Source of the DNA: Candidatus Parcubacteria bacterium
GTDB lineage: Bacteria > Patescibacteriota > Saccharimonadia > UBA4664 > JAHWKN01
DNA: 45,161 bases
Direction of reading: 5' to 3'
Assembly: GCA_019347875.1 (NCBI GenBank)
Contig: JAHWKN010000003.1
Location: 1-45,161, forward strand
Shown: positions 24,294 to 32,686 of the stretch, piece after piece
Layout: the number at the start of each line of letters is the position of its first letter
How positions within the stretch are numbered: the first letter of the stretch is position 1
Notes under the pieces: generated by a model
Told to the model about the DNA's origin: nothing
What the model saw: only the letters and a program-made list of their open reading frames with translations
The model's database searches: none
Position numbers and translations under genes: made by a program

Positions 24294-26501
24294 CTACTTG
24301 TCAGTAGAGCTATCTACCTTATTCTCTGCTTGAACACGTTGATGTATGTAAACAAATTGCTTTGCTAGAATTTGTTTAAATTCATCAGTGTTTTCATTTC
24401 CAACTTTACCTATACCGTTGCGCTCGTCATGCTCAAGGTCGGGATACTCATCAACTTCAATCAGTGTAGGGTCTTCTGTAATTGCTACTTGGTATAGTGA
24501 TTCAGGGTCTACAACTTTATTCACGTAATTGTAGGTTTCTCGGTTAAAGTTGCCACGATGACTACCATTGCCACCAGTCCAAACACCTAGCTGAGGTGTT
24601 AGAAAAGCAAGGATCTTCTCTAGTGAATCAAGCTTCTTGACTAAATAAGCATTCGTTTCTTCTTTAGAACCAAATTCAGCCCAGTAGCTATAAAGAAAAT
24701 GAGAAATATTTCCAGTCTTGTGCAGTATGCCCCTCTGAGCTTCCGTTCTTATTTTCGCTAACGCCGTTTGCTTGAATTGGTCAAGTTCTTTAGGTGATAG
24801 TATTGGCTCGCGCTTAGTTGGTTCAGAACCAAGTATCGCCTCGCGGATAATATAAGTTAACAGAATGATATTGTTGCACTCGTTAACCATCAGCTGATAG
24901 CCAACAAGTTTATCGCTAGCTTCATTCAATACATTCCGCATCAAATCAACAAAAGAATCCATAGGCGTATTTTCAAACATAGATACTTTTGTGTCCGAAA
25001 TACTATCAAACACTTGCATTAGTGTTCTTGCGAACTCAATAGGATTTCGTGCTGACTTGCGATAAGTTTCAAGCTTTCTAATTACGAGTTTCTGACGTTT
25101 TTCGCTGAATAGCCTTTCTAGCTCTTCGGCAATTTCAGGTGCAGTATCTTTGGCAATGGCTTCCAGTATAGCGGAGTCTGCGACATCCTGAGGGCTTAAG
25201 TCGTACATGAAGTACCTATTAAAATAGTCTTCTGATGAAACACGCTTTTCTTTCGTTAATTCTCTGCGTGAATAGCCGCTAGTGTGGCGCTTATATGCTT
25301 TCTTAATATCCGGGAATAGCTCTATAATTATCTCTTTGATATCGTAGTTATTTGCTCCCACTATCTTATCTATCAGGTCTCTCTTCTTTTTATCATCCGA
25401 ATCACTCTGAAGCCATATGTGGAATAGGGTACCAGTGAGTAGGGCTTTATTATCGCGTAGCCTAAGGTAAATGTTGGACTGCAGTAGGCGGACTCCTTCA
25501 ACAACCAAGAAGTCTGTTATATTCACCTCATTGGCCACGAGCGGAACGGTAAAATTTAATGAATTGAGGTAACGCTTGACCATTCGTGGCGTTTTTATAC
25601 GAGGGGCTAAGTACTCATCAAAAATACCTCTAAATCTGTTTACTTCGTCTTGGCTAATTTCTATCTTGTTTATATCTACCACCCCCTGGATACCCTGAAG
25701 TAACATATCGCTTAGTGACTCGCGTTCAATTAGTGGTAGATGAAGGGGTATTTGTATAATTTTTTCTATAAATTCCTGGCCGGCATTGCCGTCTTCCTGG
25801 CTCTGAGGAAAGCGCTTCGAGAGTGCCTCAGCAACCGCCTTATCGTCAAAAGCAACTATGTACGTAACACCTTTGAAATCAGCAATTACCTTTATAAGTT
25901 TAAAGAGTCGGAAGATTTCTTCTTCATCAAGCCGGTCAACGTCATCAACCATAATAACAATGCGCTTACCAGATTCCTCAATCTTATCTTCAATTCTTGC
26001 TTTAATCTTTTCATTTGTTGCACCGCCTAAAATATTGGCAGTTGTAGTGATGCCTTCTTCAAGCCGTCTATCGACTACACCCGCATAACCGCCATATCTA
26101 CTCATTAGCTCAACGGTTGATTCTTTAGCACTAAGAGCATTACCTTTAGTAAATTTGCGCCTAATACGTCTAAAAGTTTTAAGTTGCCCTGTATCCGGAG
26201 GTAGAGACTCATCAATCTTCACTGAGATATCAGTAAGCATTCCTCTAACTATTGCTCGTTCATCATCGAAACTCCAAGGATTGAATCTAATAACTATCGC
26301 ATCATCGCCCAGACTCTCTTCGAGCATATTAAGTGTTGATGTCTTACCATACCCCCAAGGTGAATACAGACCAATAACGTAGCTGTCTTCAATTTTTGAA
26401 CGCAGTATTACCGATGCAATTCGAGATGCGTAACTAGCACGAGAGAATAAGTCATTCTTTTTGCCATTCAAGGCTCTATCAGAAGAGTATAAGTCTTTCA
26501 T
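24294..26501 (-). CDS. KAP-family P-loop NTPase on an AT-rich island
   Basis: A 735-aa P-loop NTPase of the KAP family (KAP_NTPase). Walker A is GLYSPWGYGKTS (about residues 44-55), followed by the family FNPWSFDDE motif; Walker B is RIVIMVDDVDRLDEEE (about 185-200), then TYIVAFDD. No membrane segments lie between Walker A and B, unlike many KAP proteins, so it looks soluble. The C-terminal 400 residues are helical and of unknown role. Bacterial relatives, including PifA of plasmid F, act in phage exclusion, so a defence role is possible but not shown. The gene and its flanks are visibly AT-rich compared with every neighbour, a sign of transfer. The ORF track starts one codon earlier at TTG. 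Confidence 0.85.
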   Translation of the reverse strand: MKDLYSSDRALNGKKNDLFSRASYASRIASVILRSKIEDSYVIGLYSPWGYGKTSTLNMLEESLGDDAIVIRFNPWSFDDERAIVRGMLTDISVKIDESLPPDTGQLKTFRRIRRKFTKGNALSAKESTVELMSRYGGYAGVVDRRLEEGITTTANILGGATNEKIKARIEDKIEESGKRIVIMVDDVDRLDEEEIFRLFKLIKVIADFKGVTYIVAFDDKAVAEALSKRFPQSQEDGNAGQEFIEKIIQIPLHLPLIERESLSDMLLQGIQGVVDINKIEISQDEVNRFRGIFDEYLAPRIKTPRMVKRYLNSLNFTVPLVANEVNITDFLVVEGVRLLQSNIYLRLRDNKALLTGTLFHIWLQSDSDDKKKRDLIDKIVGANNYDIKEIIIELFPDIKKAYKRHTSGYSRRELTKEKRVSSEDYFNRYFMYDLSPQDVADSAILEAIAKDTAPEIAEELERLFSEKRQKLVIRKLETYRKSARNPIEFARTLMQVFDSISDTKVSMFENTPMDSFVDLMRNVLNEASDKLVGYQLMVNECNNIILLTYIIREAILGSEPTKREPILSPKELDQFKQTALAKIRTEAQRGILHKTGNISHFLYSYWAEFGSKEETNAYLVKKLDSLEKILAFLTPQLGVWTGGNGSHRGNFNRETYNYVNKVVDPESLYQVAITEDPTLIEVDEYPDLEHDERNGIGKVGNENTDEFKQILAKQFVYIHQRVQAENKVDSSTDK

Positions 26502-26509
26502 CAAAGCTC

Positions 26510-26515
26510 ATTATA
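26510..26515 (-). promoter_or_regulatory. -10 element of the KAP NTPase gene
   Basis: On the minus strand TATAAT, then GAGCTTTG (8 nt), then ATG. The geometry is close to that of host genes even though the region is AT-rich. The rest of 26516-26737 is AT-rich with no gene seen; it holds one hairpin (CATGGGAGGC...CCTCCATG, about 26558-26579). Confidence 0.5.
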
Positions 26516-26737
26516 TTGTCTTTTAGCAGTACTTCATAATCGACAGCTAGTGGGGCATGGGAGGCTACCCCTCCATGACTGATTAGTAAGCAAAAATATA
26601 TATAAAGTAGGGTCAATTACTTGCCATGCTAATATTCATGCATATTAATACTTGTACTCCCCAAAAGGATTTTTAGTGTCAAAGGATAAAAAAATTTACA
26701 TCCCGAAAATCAGTGACTTTTACAGATCGATAACAAT

Positions 26738-26758
26738 CAAAAAGGCTCCGAAGAGCCT
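26738..26758 (-). terminator. Terminator of tRNA-Glu
   Basis: Read on the minus strand, AGGCTC-TTCG-GAGCCT followed by a run of T: a UUCG-tetraloop terminator 13 nt after the CCA end of the tRNA. Confidence 0.85.
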
Positions 26759-26770
26759 CTGAATCGAATT

Positions 26771-26845
26771 TGGTGACCCCACGGGGATTCGAACCCCGGT
26801 TACCAGGATGAGAACCTGGCGTCCTGACCACTAGACGATGGGGCC
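26771..26845 (-). tRNA. tRNA-Glu (anticodon CUC), CCA encoded
   Basis: A full cloverleaf on the minus strand: acceptor GGCCCCA pairs with TGGGGTC (one G-T pair), the anticodon arm is CCAGG-TTCTCAT-CCTGG giving anticodon CUC for Glu, and the T arm is CCGGGG-TTCGAAT-CCCCG-like. The discriminator A and CCA are encoded. The 3' end faces the AT-rich island, the usual side for integration at a tRNA. Confidence 0.95.
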
Positions 26846-26850
26846 GCATC

Positions 26851-26880
26851 GAAATTACAAGCAACTTGGCTTGTAATTTC
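26851..26880. repeat. Perfect 12-bp hairpin 5 nt from the tRNA 5' end
   Basis: GAAATTACAAGC and GCTTGTAATTTC pair perfectly around a 6-nt loop. The hairpin would lie in the 5' leader of the tRNA precursor and also downstream of the HIT gene. No T tract follows, so it is not a typical terminator. Confidence 0.75.
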
Positions 26881-26950
26881 GTGTTCGGAACCTGATTACG
26901 ATAACATTTTGTGGGCTGTCAGTCTAGGACTAACAACCACACATCCTGCC

Positions 26951-27370
26951 TTACCTGTGAAACAAAAAGTACGGACGGCGGAGGTAGGCTACTAGCTTTT
27001 TTTGTTTGCGATCGAGCTTTATCAGGTGGGTGTGCTGGTGGGGGATGCTTTTGGTGGTGTTGGCGGCGGTGCGGGCGTAGATGTCGTAGCCTTTGGCTTC
27101 GTATTCACTCATGGTCTCGAAATAGGCCAGTTTGGCGGCGGGGGAGAGGGCGCTCAAGGTGTCGGTGTGCTGGCGGGGGACGATCATTAGGTGATCGGTA
27201 ACGTCGCTGCGGTCCCAGATAGCGTAGGGGAACAGGTTGCGCATAATGTAGACGTGTTCGCGCTCTGCTACCAGCTGATCGGTGAGATCCTGGCAAAACT
27301 CGCACTCAACCTGGCGGCGCAAGCTCAGATACTCCTGATACTGCATGGCGGCCTTACGCGACCTGTACAT
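26951..27370 (-). CDS. HIT-like family protein
   Basis: A histidine-triad protein of about 139 aa. The catalytic signature is SIPHQHTHLIKLD (HxHxH). Upstream it has the typical MRNLFPYAIWDRSDVTDHLMIVPRQH strand order and a CEFC pair near the N terminus. HIT proteins hydrolyse or transfer nucleotidyl groups. The start used here is the ATG at 27370, which has GAGGAG 9 nt upstream; an ATG at 27406 and the ORF-track start at 27454 are alternatives, the latter overlapping the divergent EEP gene. It is divergent from that gene. Confidence 0.82.
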   Translation of the reverse strand: MYRSRKAAMQYQEYLSLRRQVECEFCQDLTDQLVAEREHVYIMRNLFPYAIWDRSDVTDHLMIVPRQHTDTLSALSPAAKLAYFETMSEYEAKGYDIYARTAANTTKSIPHQHTHLIKLDRKQKKLVAYLRRPYFLFHR

Positions 27371-27427
27371 TATGTACGACTCCTCGCTGTCTTTACTTAT
27401 TGCCATTATGACACAAAGCGGTAATGG

Positions 27428-27433
27428 TAAACT
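27428..27433 (+). promoter_or_regulatory. -10 element of the EEP hydrolase gene, leaderless geometry
   Basis: TAAACT, then ACTGGT (6 nt), then ATG at 27440. Confidence 0.45.
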
Positions 27434-27439
27434 ACTGGT

Positions 27440-28399
27440 ATGGATCTGGTACAACTGTGGTTTTTTGGCTTGCTGCTTTACAGCCTCTGGCTGGGGCTGT
27501 CGCTGCGGGTGGCGTGGTTCGGGTTTGAGCTGGTTTTAAGCTTTATGCATTATCTGCTGCCGGTAAACGCCGTTATTCTGGCCGTCAGTCTGCTGCTGGC
27601 CCAGACTGCGTCTAACTACTGGGCGGTGGCGGTGTTCGCCCTGGCTAACCTGCCGTGGCTAGCGCACGTCGCCGGGTGGGCCTGGTCAAAACCGCCAGCC
27701 GGACAGGCGTCTTTTAACATCAAAGCCCGCATCGGCTTTATGAACGTACTTAAAAGCAACCGCCGCTACCACGACATCGGCCGGCGCATCAAACAGCTGG
27801 GGCTCGACGTGGTCGGCCTGGCCGAGATGAGTGTAGGTGCTTTCGAGGCGGTCAAAAGCGCCAGCGAGCTTGAGCATGGCTACGTCACCAGCGGCTGGAA
27901 CGCCGACAGCGGCGAAGAGCTGGCGATCTTGAGTCGCTGGCCGATTACCGAGGCTGGTGCACCCGGCAGCGAGCCGGGGCGGCCGCTGGCCGCCGCCGTG
28001 GCCACGCCCAATGGCCCGCTGCGGGTGATGGTGCTGCATCCGTATCCGCCGCTGGCGCCTTCTGCACTTAAGCGGCGCAACCAAGCGTTCGTCCGCGCGG
28101 CCGCCGCCGCCCGCGCCACGCCGGAGCCGGTCGTCATCATGGGCGACTTCAACACCGTGCCCTGGGCGCCGGCCTTACGCATGATGCAACAACAGCTGCC
28201 CGGACACTACCAGGCCGGTCGGGGCGGGGGAGTTTACCGCACCTGGGGCTGGGGACCGCTGCGGCTGCCGATCGACTACCTCTGGCTGCCGCTCGGCGCA
28301 AGCAGCAGCGGACTACGGCCCGACCGCTTTCTGGGCTCCGACCATCGGCTGATTTGGGCAGAAACCGGCGTAGACCCAGCCAGCAAGATTGAAAATTAG
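27440..28399 (+). CDS. Membrane-anchored endonuclease/exonuclease/phosphatase family protein
   Basis: A 319-aa protein. The first 80 residues form about three membrane helices, and the rest is an EEP domain (DNase I/synaptojanin fold). Active-site motifs are present: FMNVLKSNRRY (Asn), VVGLAEMSV (Glu, metal), VIMGDFNTVPWAP (Asp/Asn) and FLGSDHRLIWAE (Asp/His). Relatives with this make-up cleave phosphodiesters or phosphomonoesters outside the membrane; the substrate here is not known. It is divergent from the HIT gene and followed by the histidine kinase after 39 bp. Confidence 0.87.
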   Translation: MDLVQLWFFGLLLYSLWLGLSLRVAWFGFELVLSFMHYLLPVNAVILAVSLLLAQTASNYWAVAVFALANLPWLAHVAGWAWSKPPAGQASFNIKARIGFMNVLKSNRRYHDIGRRIKQLGLDVVGLAEMSVGAFEAVKSASELEHGYVTSGWNADSGEELAILSRWPITEAGAPGSEPGRPLAAAVATPNGPLRVMVLHPYPPLAPSALKRRNQAFVRAAAAARATPEPVVIMGDFNTVPWAPALRMMQQQLPGHYQAGRGGGVYRTWGWGPLRLPIDYLWLPLGASSSGLRPDRFLGSDHRLIWAETGVDPASKIEN

Positions 28400-28438
28400 C
28401 CTCTGATCGGTCATAATTAAGGAAACATAAGGGTTTTG

Positions 28439-30274
28439 GTGGAAGAACAACGCAGGTTTGCTATTTTGGCCGCCGTCCAAGCCGGTGTGGGCGGCTTAAC
28501 CGCGCTCGGCGTAGCCGCCCTGTACCTGCTCGCTCCCGCCACTTTGCAAAACAGCGGTTTCGCCCAGGTAATGGCGGCGCTGGGGCTCGTCACCGCCTTG
28601 TACTACCTGAGCGGGCACCAGTTCCTGAAGCGCCGCTACCTGCGCGCCTCTTTACTGGTGCTGTCGGGGCTGTCGGGGGTCAATCTGCTGATAGTGCTCG
28701 CCTCCACGGGGGGACTGGACTCGCCGTTTTACGGGTTTTGGCTGCTGGTGATCGCGGCCTCCGGGCTGTTCGGCGCCACCCCGCCCGCTGTGGCGCTAGG
28801 CGCCACCGGTCTGGGAGCCGGGCTGGCCTGGTGGGGGCAGGGGCTGTCTCTGCAGTACCTGAGCGCCCACGCCGGCCAGGCACTCGTCACCATCGCGGCC
28901 TGGGGGCTGGCCCAGTGGATCAACCTGGGGGCGCGCCGGACCAAGCAGGACAAGCAGGCGGTCAGCGCCCTGTCCGGGGAGCTGGGCGCCGAAAGGCTGA
29001 GAGCCCAGGTCTTAATGAGCAGTATCGCCGACGGCGTCATCGTCATCGACCGCAGCAATCAGATCCAGCTGCTTAACCGGGCCGCCCAGGAGATGACCGG
29101 CTGGGACGCCGAATCGGTCCAAAACGTCGATTACCACCTGGTACTGCCGCTGACGGCGGCGGACGGCAAACCGCTGGCGCCCGCGGACGATCCTTTTCAG
29201 CAGTCCTGGGCGGCCAACGCCAGTATCGTCCGCAACGACCTGGTCATGACCACCAGTGGCGGCAACCAGCGTACCCTGTCGATCTCGGTGTCGCCGATTT
29301 ACAACGGCGATCAAAGCATCGCCGGCGCCATCGCGGTGTTTCGCGACATCAGCAAAGACAAAGAGGTGGAACGCCAGCGCAGCGAGTTTGTCTCGACCGC
29401 CTCGCACGAGATGCGCACCCCCGTGGCGGCCATCGAGGGGTACATCTCGCTGGCGCTCAACCCGAAGGTGGCGACGGTGGATGACCGTGCCAAGGAGTAT
29501 TTGAACAAAGCCCATCAAAACACCCAGCATCTGGGCGAGCTGTTTCGCGACCTGTTGTCGGTCACCAAGGTAGAACAGGGCCAGCTGGCGCGCAACCTGG
29601 CCCCCGTCAATCTGGGCCAGCTGGTCGAGGACGTGGTGCGCGACATGCAGTTTAGCGCCGAGAAAAAGAAGCTGACCTTAACCTTCGCCCCGGCCGGAGC
29701 CGGCCTCGGCGGCGACAAGACCGTCATGCCGCTGTACTACGTCCGGGCCGACCAGGAGCGTATCCGGGAGGTGCTGATGAACTTAGTCGATAACGCCCTT
29801 AAATACACCCCCGAAGGCGGAGTAACGGTCGGGATTGTCGGTGATGAGCGTACCGTCAACGTCAGCGTCCGCGACACCGGCCCGGGTATCAGCCCCGAGA
29901 ACATTCCGCACTTGTTTCAAAAGTTTTACCGGGTGGATAGCTCGGCTACCCGCACCATCGGCGGCACCGGGTTGGGGCTGTACCTGTGCCGGGCGGTCAT
30001 CGAGCTGCACGGCGGCCGCATCTGGGCCGAAAGCACCCCCGGCCAAGGCTCTACCTTTTACTTTAACCTGCCGCGCCTTCCGGCCAGCCAAGCTGAACCG
30101 ACTCCCGCCGCCACCGTCGCCCCCGCTCAGCCGGTAGCGACACCGGCCGTCAACCCGGCTGCACCGGTCCCCGCGGCCGCACCGGCGCCGGCTCAGCCCA
30201 CCGCCGGCCCGGCCCAACCGGCCGCGGCCGCCGCCTATATAGCGCCGGCCATCCCGCCGGGTGGCGGAAAGTAG
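28439..30274 (+). CDS. Membrane sensor histidine kinase with PAS domain
   Basis: A 611-aa kinase. About five or six membrane helices (12-160) make an N-terminal sensor; a PAS domain (about 190-310, starting VLMSSIADGVIVIDRSNQI) follows; the HisKA domain has FVSTASHEMRTPVAAIEGY with the phospho-accepting His near residue 323; and the HATPase domain has the N box (LMNLVDNALKYTPEGG), G1 (RDTGPGI) and G2 (GGTGLGLYLCRAVIE). A roughly 60-residue Pro/Ala tail ends the protein, unusual for such kinases and similar in make-up to the linkers of other proteins here. The start is GTG at 28439; the ORF track adds one TTG codon. The response regulator follows after 74 bp. Confidence 0.92.
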   Translation: MEEQRRFAILAAVQAGVGGLTALGVAALYLLAPATLQNSGFAQVMAALGLVTALYYLSGHQFLKRRYLRASLLVLSGLSGVNLLIVLASTGGLDSPFYGFWLLVIAASGLFGATPPAVALGATGLGAGLAWWGQGLSLQYLSAHAGQALVTIAAWGLAQWINLGARRTKQDKQAVSALSGELGAERLRAQVLMSSIADGVIVIDRSNQIQLLNRAAQEMTGWDAESVQNVDYHLVLPLTAADGKPLAPADDPFQQSWAANASIVRNDLVMTTSGGNQRTLSISVSPIYNGDQSIAGAIAVFRDISKDKEVERQRSEFVSTASHEMRTPVAAIEGYISLALNPKVATVDDRAKEYLNKAHQNTQHLGELFRDLLSVTKVEQGQLARNLAPVNLGQLVEDVVRDMQFSAEKKKLTLTFAPAGAGLGGDKTVMPLYYVRADQERIREVLMNLVDNALKYTPEGGVTVGIVGDERTVNVSVRDTGPGISPENIPHLFQKFYRVDSSATRTIGGTGLGLYLCRAVIELHGGRIWAESTPGQGSTFYFNLPRLPASQAEPTPAATVAPAQPVATPAVNPAAPVPAAAPAPAQPTAGPAQPAAAAAYIAPAIPPGGGK

Positions 30275-30348
30275 CCACAAAGGCTGGCCGTTGGCAGATC
30301 AGCCGATTGTTGCTAAGATAAAACCACTAACGTTTAAAGAAAGACAGC

Positions 30349-30717
30349 ATGGCAAAAGTTCTGTTAGTCGAAGACGACATCAACCTGCGTGACATTTACT
30401 CGGCTCGTTTGGCGGCCGAACAGTACGACATACTAACCGCTTCCGACGGCGAAGAGGCGCTGGCTACGGCCGTCCGCGAGCGGCCGGACCTGATCATCCT
30501 CGACGTCATGATGCCCAAGATCAGCGGCTTTGATGTTTTAGACATACTGCGTTCAACGCCGGAGACCAAGGACACCAAAATCATCATGATGACAGCGCTC
30601 AGCCAGGACAGCGACAAACAGCGCGGCGAGAGTTTAGGCGTCAACAAGTACCTGATTAAGTCACAGGTAACGCTAGAAGACGTCGTCACCGCCGCCAAAG
30701 AGGCGCTGGCAGCCTAG
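30349..30717 (+). CDS. Single-domain response regulator
   Basis: A 122-aa receiver domain with no output domain. The acidic pocket is VEDD (residues 7-10), the phosphorylation site is D52 in LIILDVMMP, and Thr (MMTAL) and Lys (YLIKS) complete the site. It probably takes phosphate from the kinase just upstream and signals by protein contact, like CheY or Spo0F. scpA starts 9 bp after its stop, so the two are likely co-transcribed. Confidence 0.94.
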   Translation: MAKVLLVEDDINLRDIYSARLAAEQYDILTASDGEEALATAVRERPDLIILDVMMPKISGFDVLDILRSTPETKDTKIIMMTALSQDSDKQRGESLGVNKYLIKSQVTLEDVVTAAKEALAA

Positions 30718-30726
30718 GCCGCGAAC

Positions 30727-31446
30727 ATGCCGTATCAAGTTGCGCTGTTAAACTTCGAGGGCCCGCTCGATCTGCTGCTGCAGCTGATTGAGCGCTCCGA
30801 GCTGGAGATCACCCAAATCTCGCTGGCGGACGTTACCGAACAGTACCTGGAGTACATCGAACGGCTGAACCGGCTGGACCCGGAGGAGCTGAACCGTTTT
30901 CTGGAGCTGGCCTCAAGACTGGTCTACATCAAAAGCCTGGCGCTGCTGCCGGGAACGGCCGACCGGGTCGATGAAACCGAGATCAGCGAGCTGGCCGAAC
31001 AGCTGGCCGAGTACCGGCGGTACCAAAAAGCCACCGAGTATTTAAAGCGTCTTCTGGCCGAGGGGAGGCGCAGCTGGAGCCGGCCGCCCGAGGCCGCCGC
31101 CCGGGACGCCGTGGCGGCCGGTGAGCTGCCGGCGCCGCCCAATCTAGAGCTGGAGCCGCTGCGGCGGGCGTTCGCGGCCGCCCTGGCCAAGCTGCCGCCG
31201 GCCGCCACCGACGCTACGCTTGGGCGCACGGTCAGCCTGACGGAGATGACCGAGCGTATCCGGCGCTGGGCGCGGCCGGGCCGGGCGACCGGTCTCGGTC
31301 AGCTGCTGCGCACCGCCGCCGACCGCATGGAGGTGCTGGTGCTGTTTTTGGCGCTGCTGGAGCTGGTAAAATCCGGTCACATCCGGGTGTCGCAAAGCGG
31401 CCAGTTCGATGACATCCAGCTGCTGAGCGTGGCCCACACCAGCTGA
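30727..31446 (+). CDS. scpA: Segregation and condensation protein ScpA
   Basis: A 239-aa kleisin. The N terminus YQVALLNFEGPLDLLLQLIERSELEITQISLADVTEQYLEYI is the family signature, the middle is a helical and Pro/Ala-rich linker, and the C terminus (MEVLVLFLALLELVKSGHIRVSQSGQFDDIQL) is the winged helix that contacts the SMC head. With ScpB and SMC it condenses and segregates the chromosome. It follows the response regulator by 9 bp. Confidence 0.95.
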   Translation: MPYQVALLNFEGPLDLLLQLIERSELEITQISLADVTEQYLEYIERLNRLDPEELNRFLELASRLVYIKSLALLPGTADRVDETEISELAEQLAEYRRYQKATEYLKRLLAEGRRSWSRPPEAAARDAVAAGELPAPPNLELEPLRRAFAAALAKLPPAATDATLGRTVSLTEMTERIRRWARPGRATGLGQLLRTAADRMEVLVLFLALLELVKSGHIRVSQSGQFDDIQLLSVAHTS

Positions 31447-31490
31447 TATTAAAAGCGGCGAGCCGAAGGACCGGCAGGCTGCCAATCGTG

Positions 31491-31496
31491 TACAAT
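31491..31496 (+). promoter_or_regulatory. -10 element of scpB, leaderless geometry
   Basis: TACAAT, then ATGGTT (6 nt), then ATG at 31503. The box overlaps the start used by the ORF track (31488), so the later ATG is preferred. Confidence 0.55.
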
Positions 31497-31502
31497 ATGG
31501 TT

Positions 31503-32030
31503 ATGGATGAATTAGCAGCCAGCCTGGAAGCGGTCTTGTTTGCGGCCGGCGAACCGGTTACGCTCGCGCGGCTAGTGGCCGCTACCGAGGCGGACCAGAC
31601 GGCGGTCACCGGCGCCCTGGCCGGCCTAAAGACCCAGCTGCGGCACAGGGGCATCCGCTTGGTGACATCCGGCCGGCACTACAGCCTGGCCACCGCGCCG
31701 CAGGCCGCAGCCGCGGTCGGGCGCTACCTGGGCGGCGGCGCCCGGGCCGAGCTGTCCAAGCCGGCGCTGGAGACGCTGGCAATCGTCGCTTACCGCCAGC
31801 CGCTGACCAGAACCCAAATCGAGCAGATCCGGGGGGTGTCGTCCGACCAAACCATCAAGAACCTGCTGCTGCGGGGGCTGATCATCGAATCAGGGCGAGC
31901 GGACAGCCCCGGCAAGCCGCTGCTGTACGCCACCAGCGTCAAGTTTCTGGAGCACTTCGGGCTGTCCAGCCCCGCTGAGCTGCCGCCGCTCGACCAGCCG
32001 GCAGCCGGGAGGCGGTCATCGCCCGCTTGA
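31503..32030 (+). CDS. scpB: Segregation and condensation protein ScpB
   Basis: A 175-aa protein with the ScpB start MDELAASLEAVLFAAGEPVTLARL and two winged-helix domains; the hallmark second domain has LSKPALETLAIVAYRQPLTRTQIEQIRGV. It binds ScpA in the SMC complex. It seems to have its own promoter within the 56-bp gap after scpA. Its stop overlaps the rluB start in TTGA. Confidence 0.94.
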   Translation: MDELAASLEAVLFAAGEPVTLARLVAATEADQTAVTGALAGLKTQLRHRGIRLVTSGRHYSLATAPQAAAAVGRYLGGGARAELSKPALETLAIVAYRQPLTRTQIEQIRGVSSDQTIKNLLLRGLIIESGRADSPGKPLLYATSVKFLEHFGLSSPAELPPLDQPAAGRRSSPA

Positions 32031-32686
32031 ACCAAGTTATCGCCGCCTCCAGCGGGCTGTCCCGGCGGGCGGCCGACCAGGCGGTCACCGACGGCCGGGT
32101 ACAGGTCAACGGCCGGCCGGCCGTCGTGGGACAGCCGGTAACGCCCGCCGACCGGATCGAGCTGGATGGCCGAAAGCTGGCCGCTGCCGCCAAAACCTAT
32201 CTGGTACTAAACAAACCGACCGGCTACATCTGCAGCCGCCGCGCCCAAGGACCGGCCCCGACGGTGTACGCTTTGCTGCCCGAACGGTTGCACTCACTTA
32301 AACCGGTCGGCCGGCTCGACAAAGACTCATCCGGCTTACTGGTGCTGACCAACGACGGCCCCCTAGCTCAGGCTCTGACTCATCCCTCAAACGTCAAGCA
32401 AAAGCGCTACCAGATCAGACTGGATCACCCGTTCAAGGCAACCGATAAAACCAACATCGAGGCCGGCGTTGAGCTAGATGACGGAATCAGTAAGCTCCAA
32501 CTGCAAGGCCAAGGTGACAGATGGACCATCACCATGCACGAAGGCCGTAACCGCCAGATCAGACGCACGTTTGCCGCCCTCGGCTACCGAGTAACGCAGC
32601 TGCAGCGGATCCAGTTCGGCAAGCTTGCACTACGGGACCTGCCGCCGGGACGGTACCGCTTAGCGGGCCGGCAGGAGCTGGTATGA
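32027..32686 (+). CDS. rluB: 23S rRNA pseudouridine synthase, RluB family
   Basis: A 219-aa enzyme: an N-terminal S4 RNA-binding domain (NQVIAASSGLSRRAADQAVTDGRVQVNGRP) and an RsuA/RluB catalytic domain with the Asp in PVGRLDKDSSGLLVLTNDGPLA, plus the HEGRNRQIRRTFAALGY motif. It isomerises uridine to pseudouridine in 23S rRNA; RluB, RluE/F or RsuA specificity cannot be fully separated, but the scpA-scpB-rluB order is typical. The TTG start overlaps the scpB stop, and the stop overlaps the next start in ATGA. Confidence 0.92.
   Translation: MNQVIAASSGLSRRAADQAVTDGRVQVNGRPAVVGQPVTPADRIELDGRKLAAAAKTYLVLNKPTGYICSRRAQGPAPTVYALLPERLHSLKPVGRLDKDSSGLLVLTNDGPLAQALTHPSNVKQKRYQIRLDHPFKATDKTNIEAGVELDDGISKLQLQGQGDRWTITMHEGRNRQIRRTFAALGYRVTQLQRIQFGKLALRDLPPGRYRLAGRQELV

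Noticed and set aside
26679-26864. 61-aa minus-strand ORF
   Set aside because: It covers the tRNA-Glu gene and its terminator.
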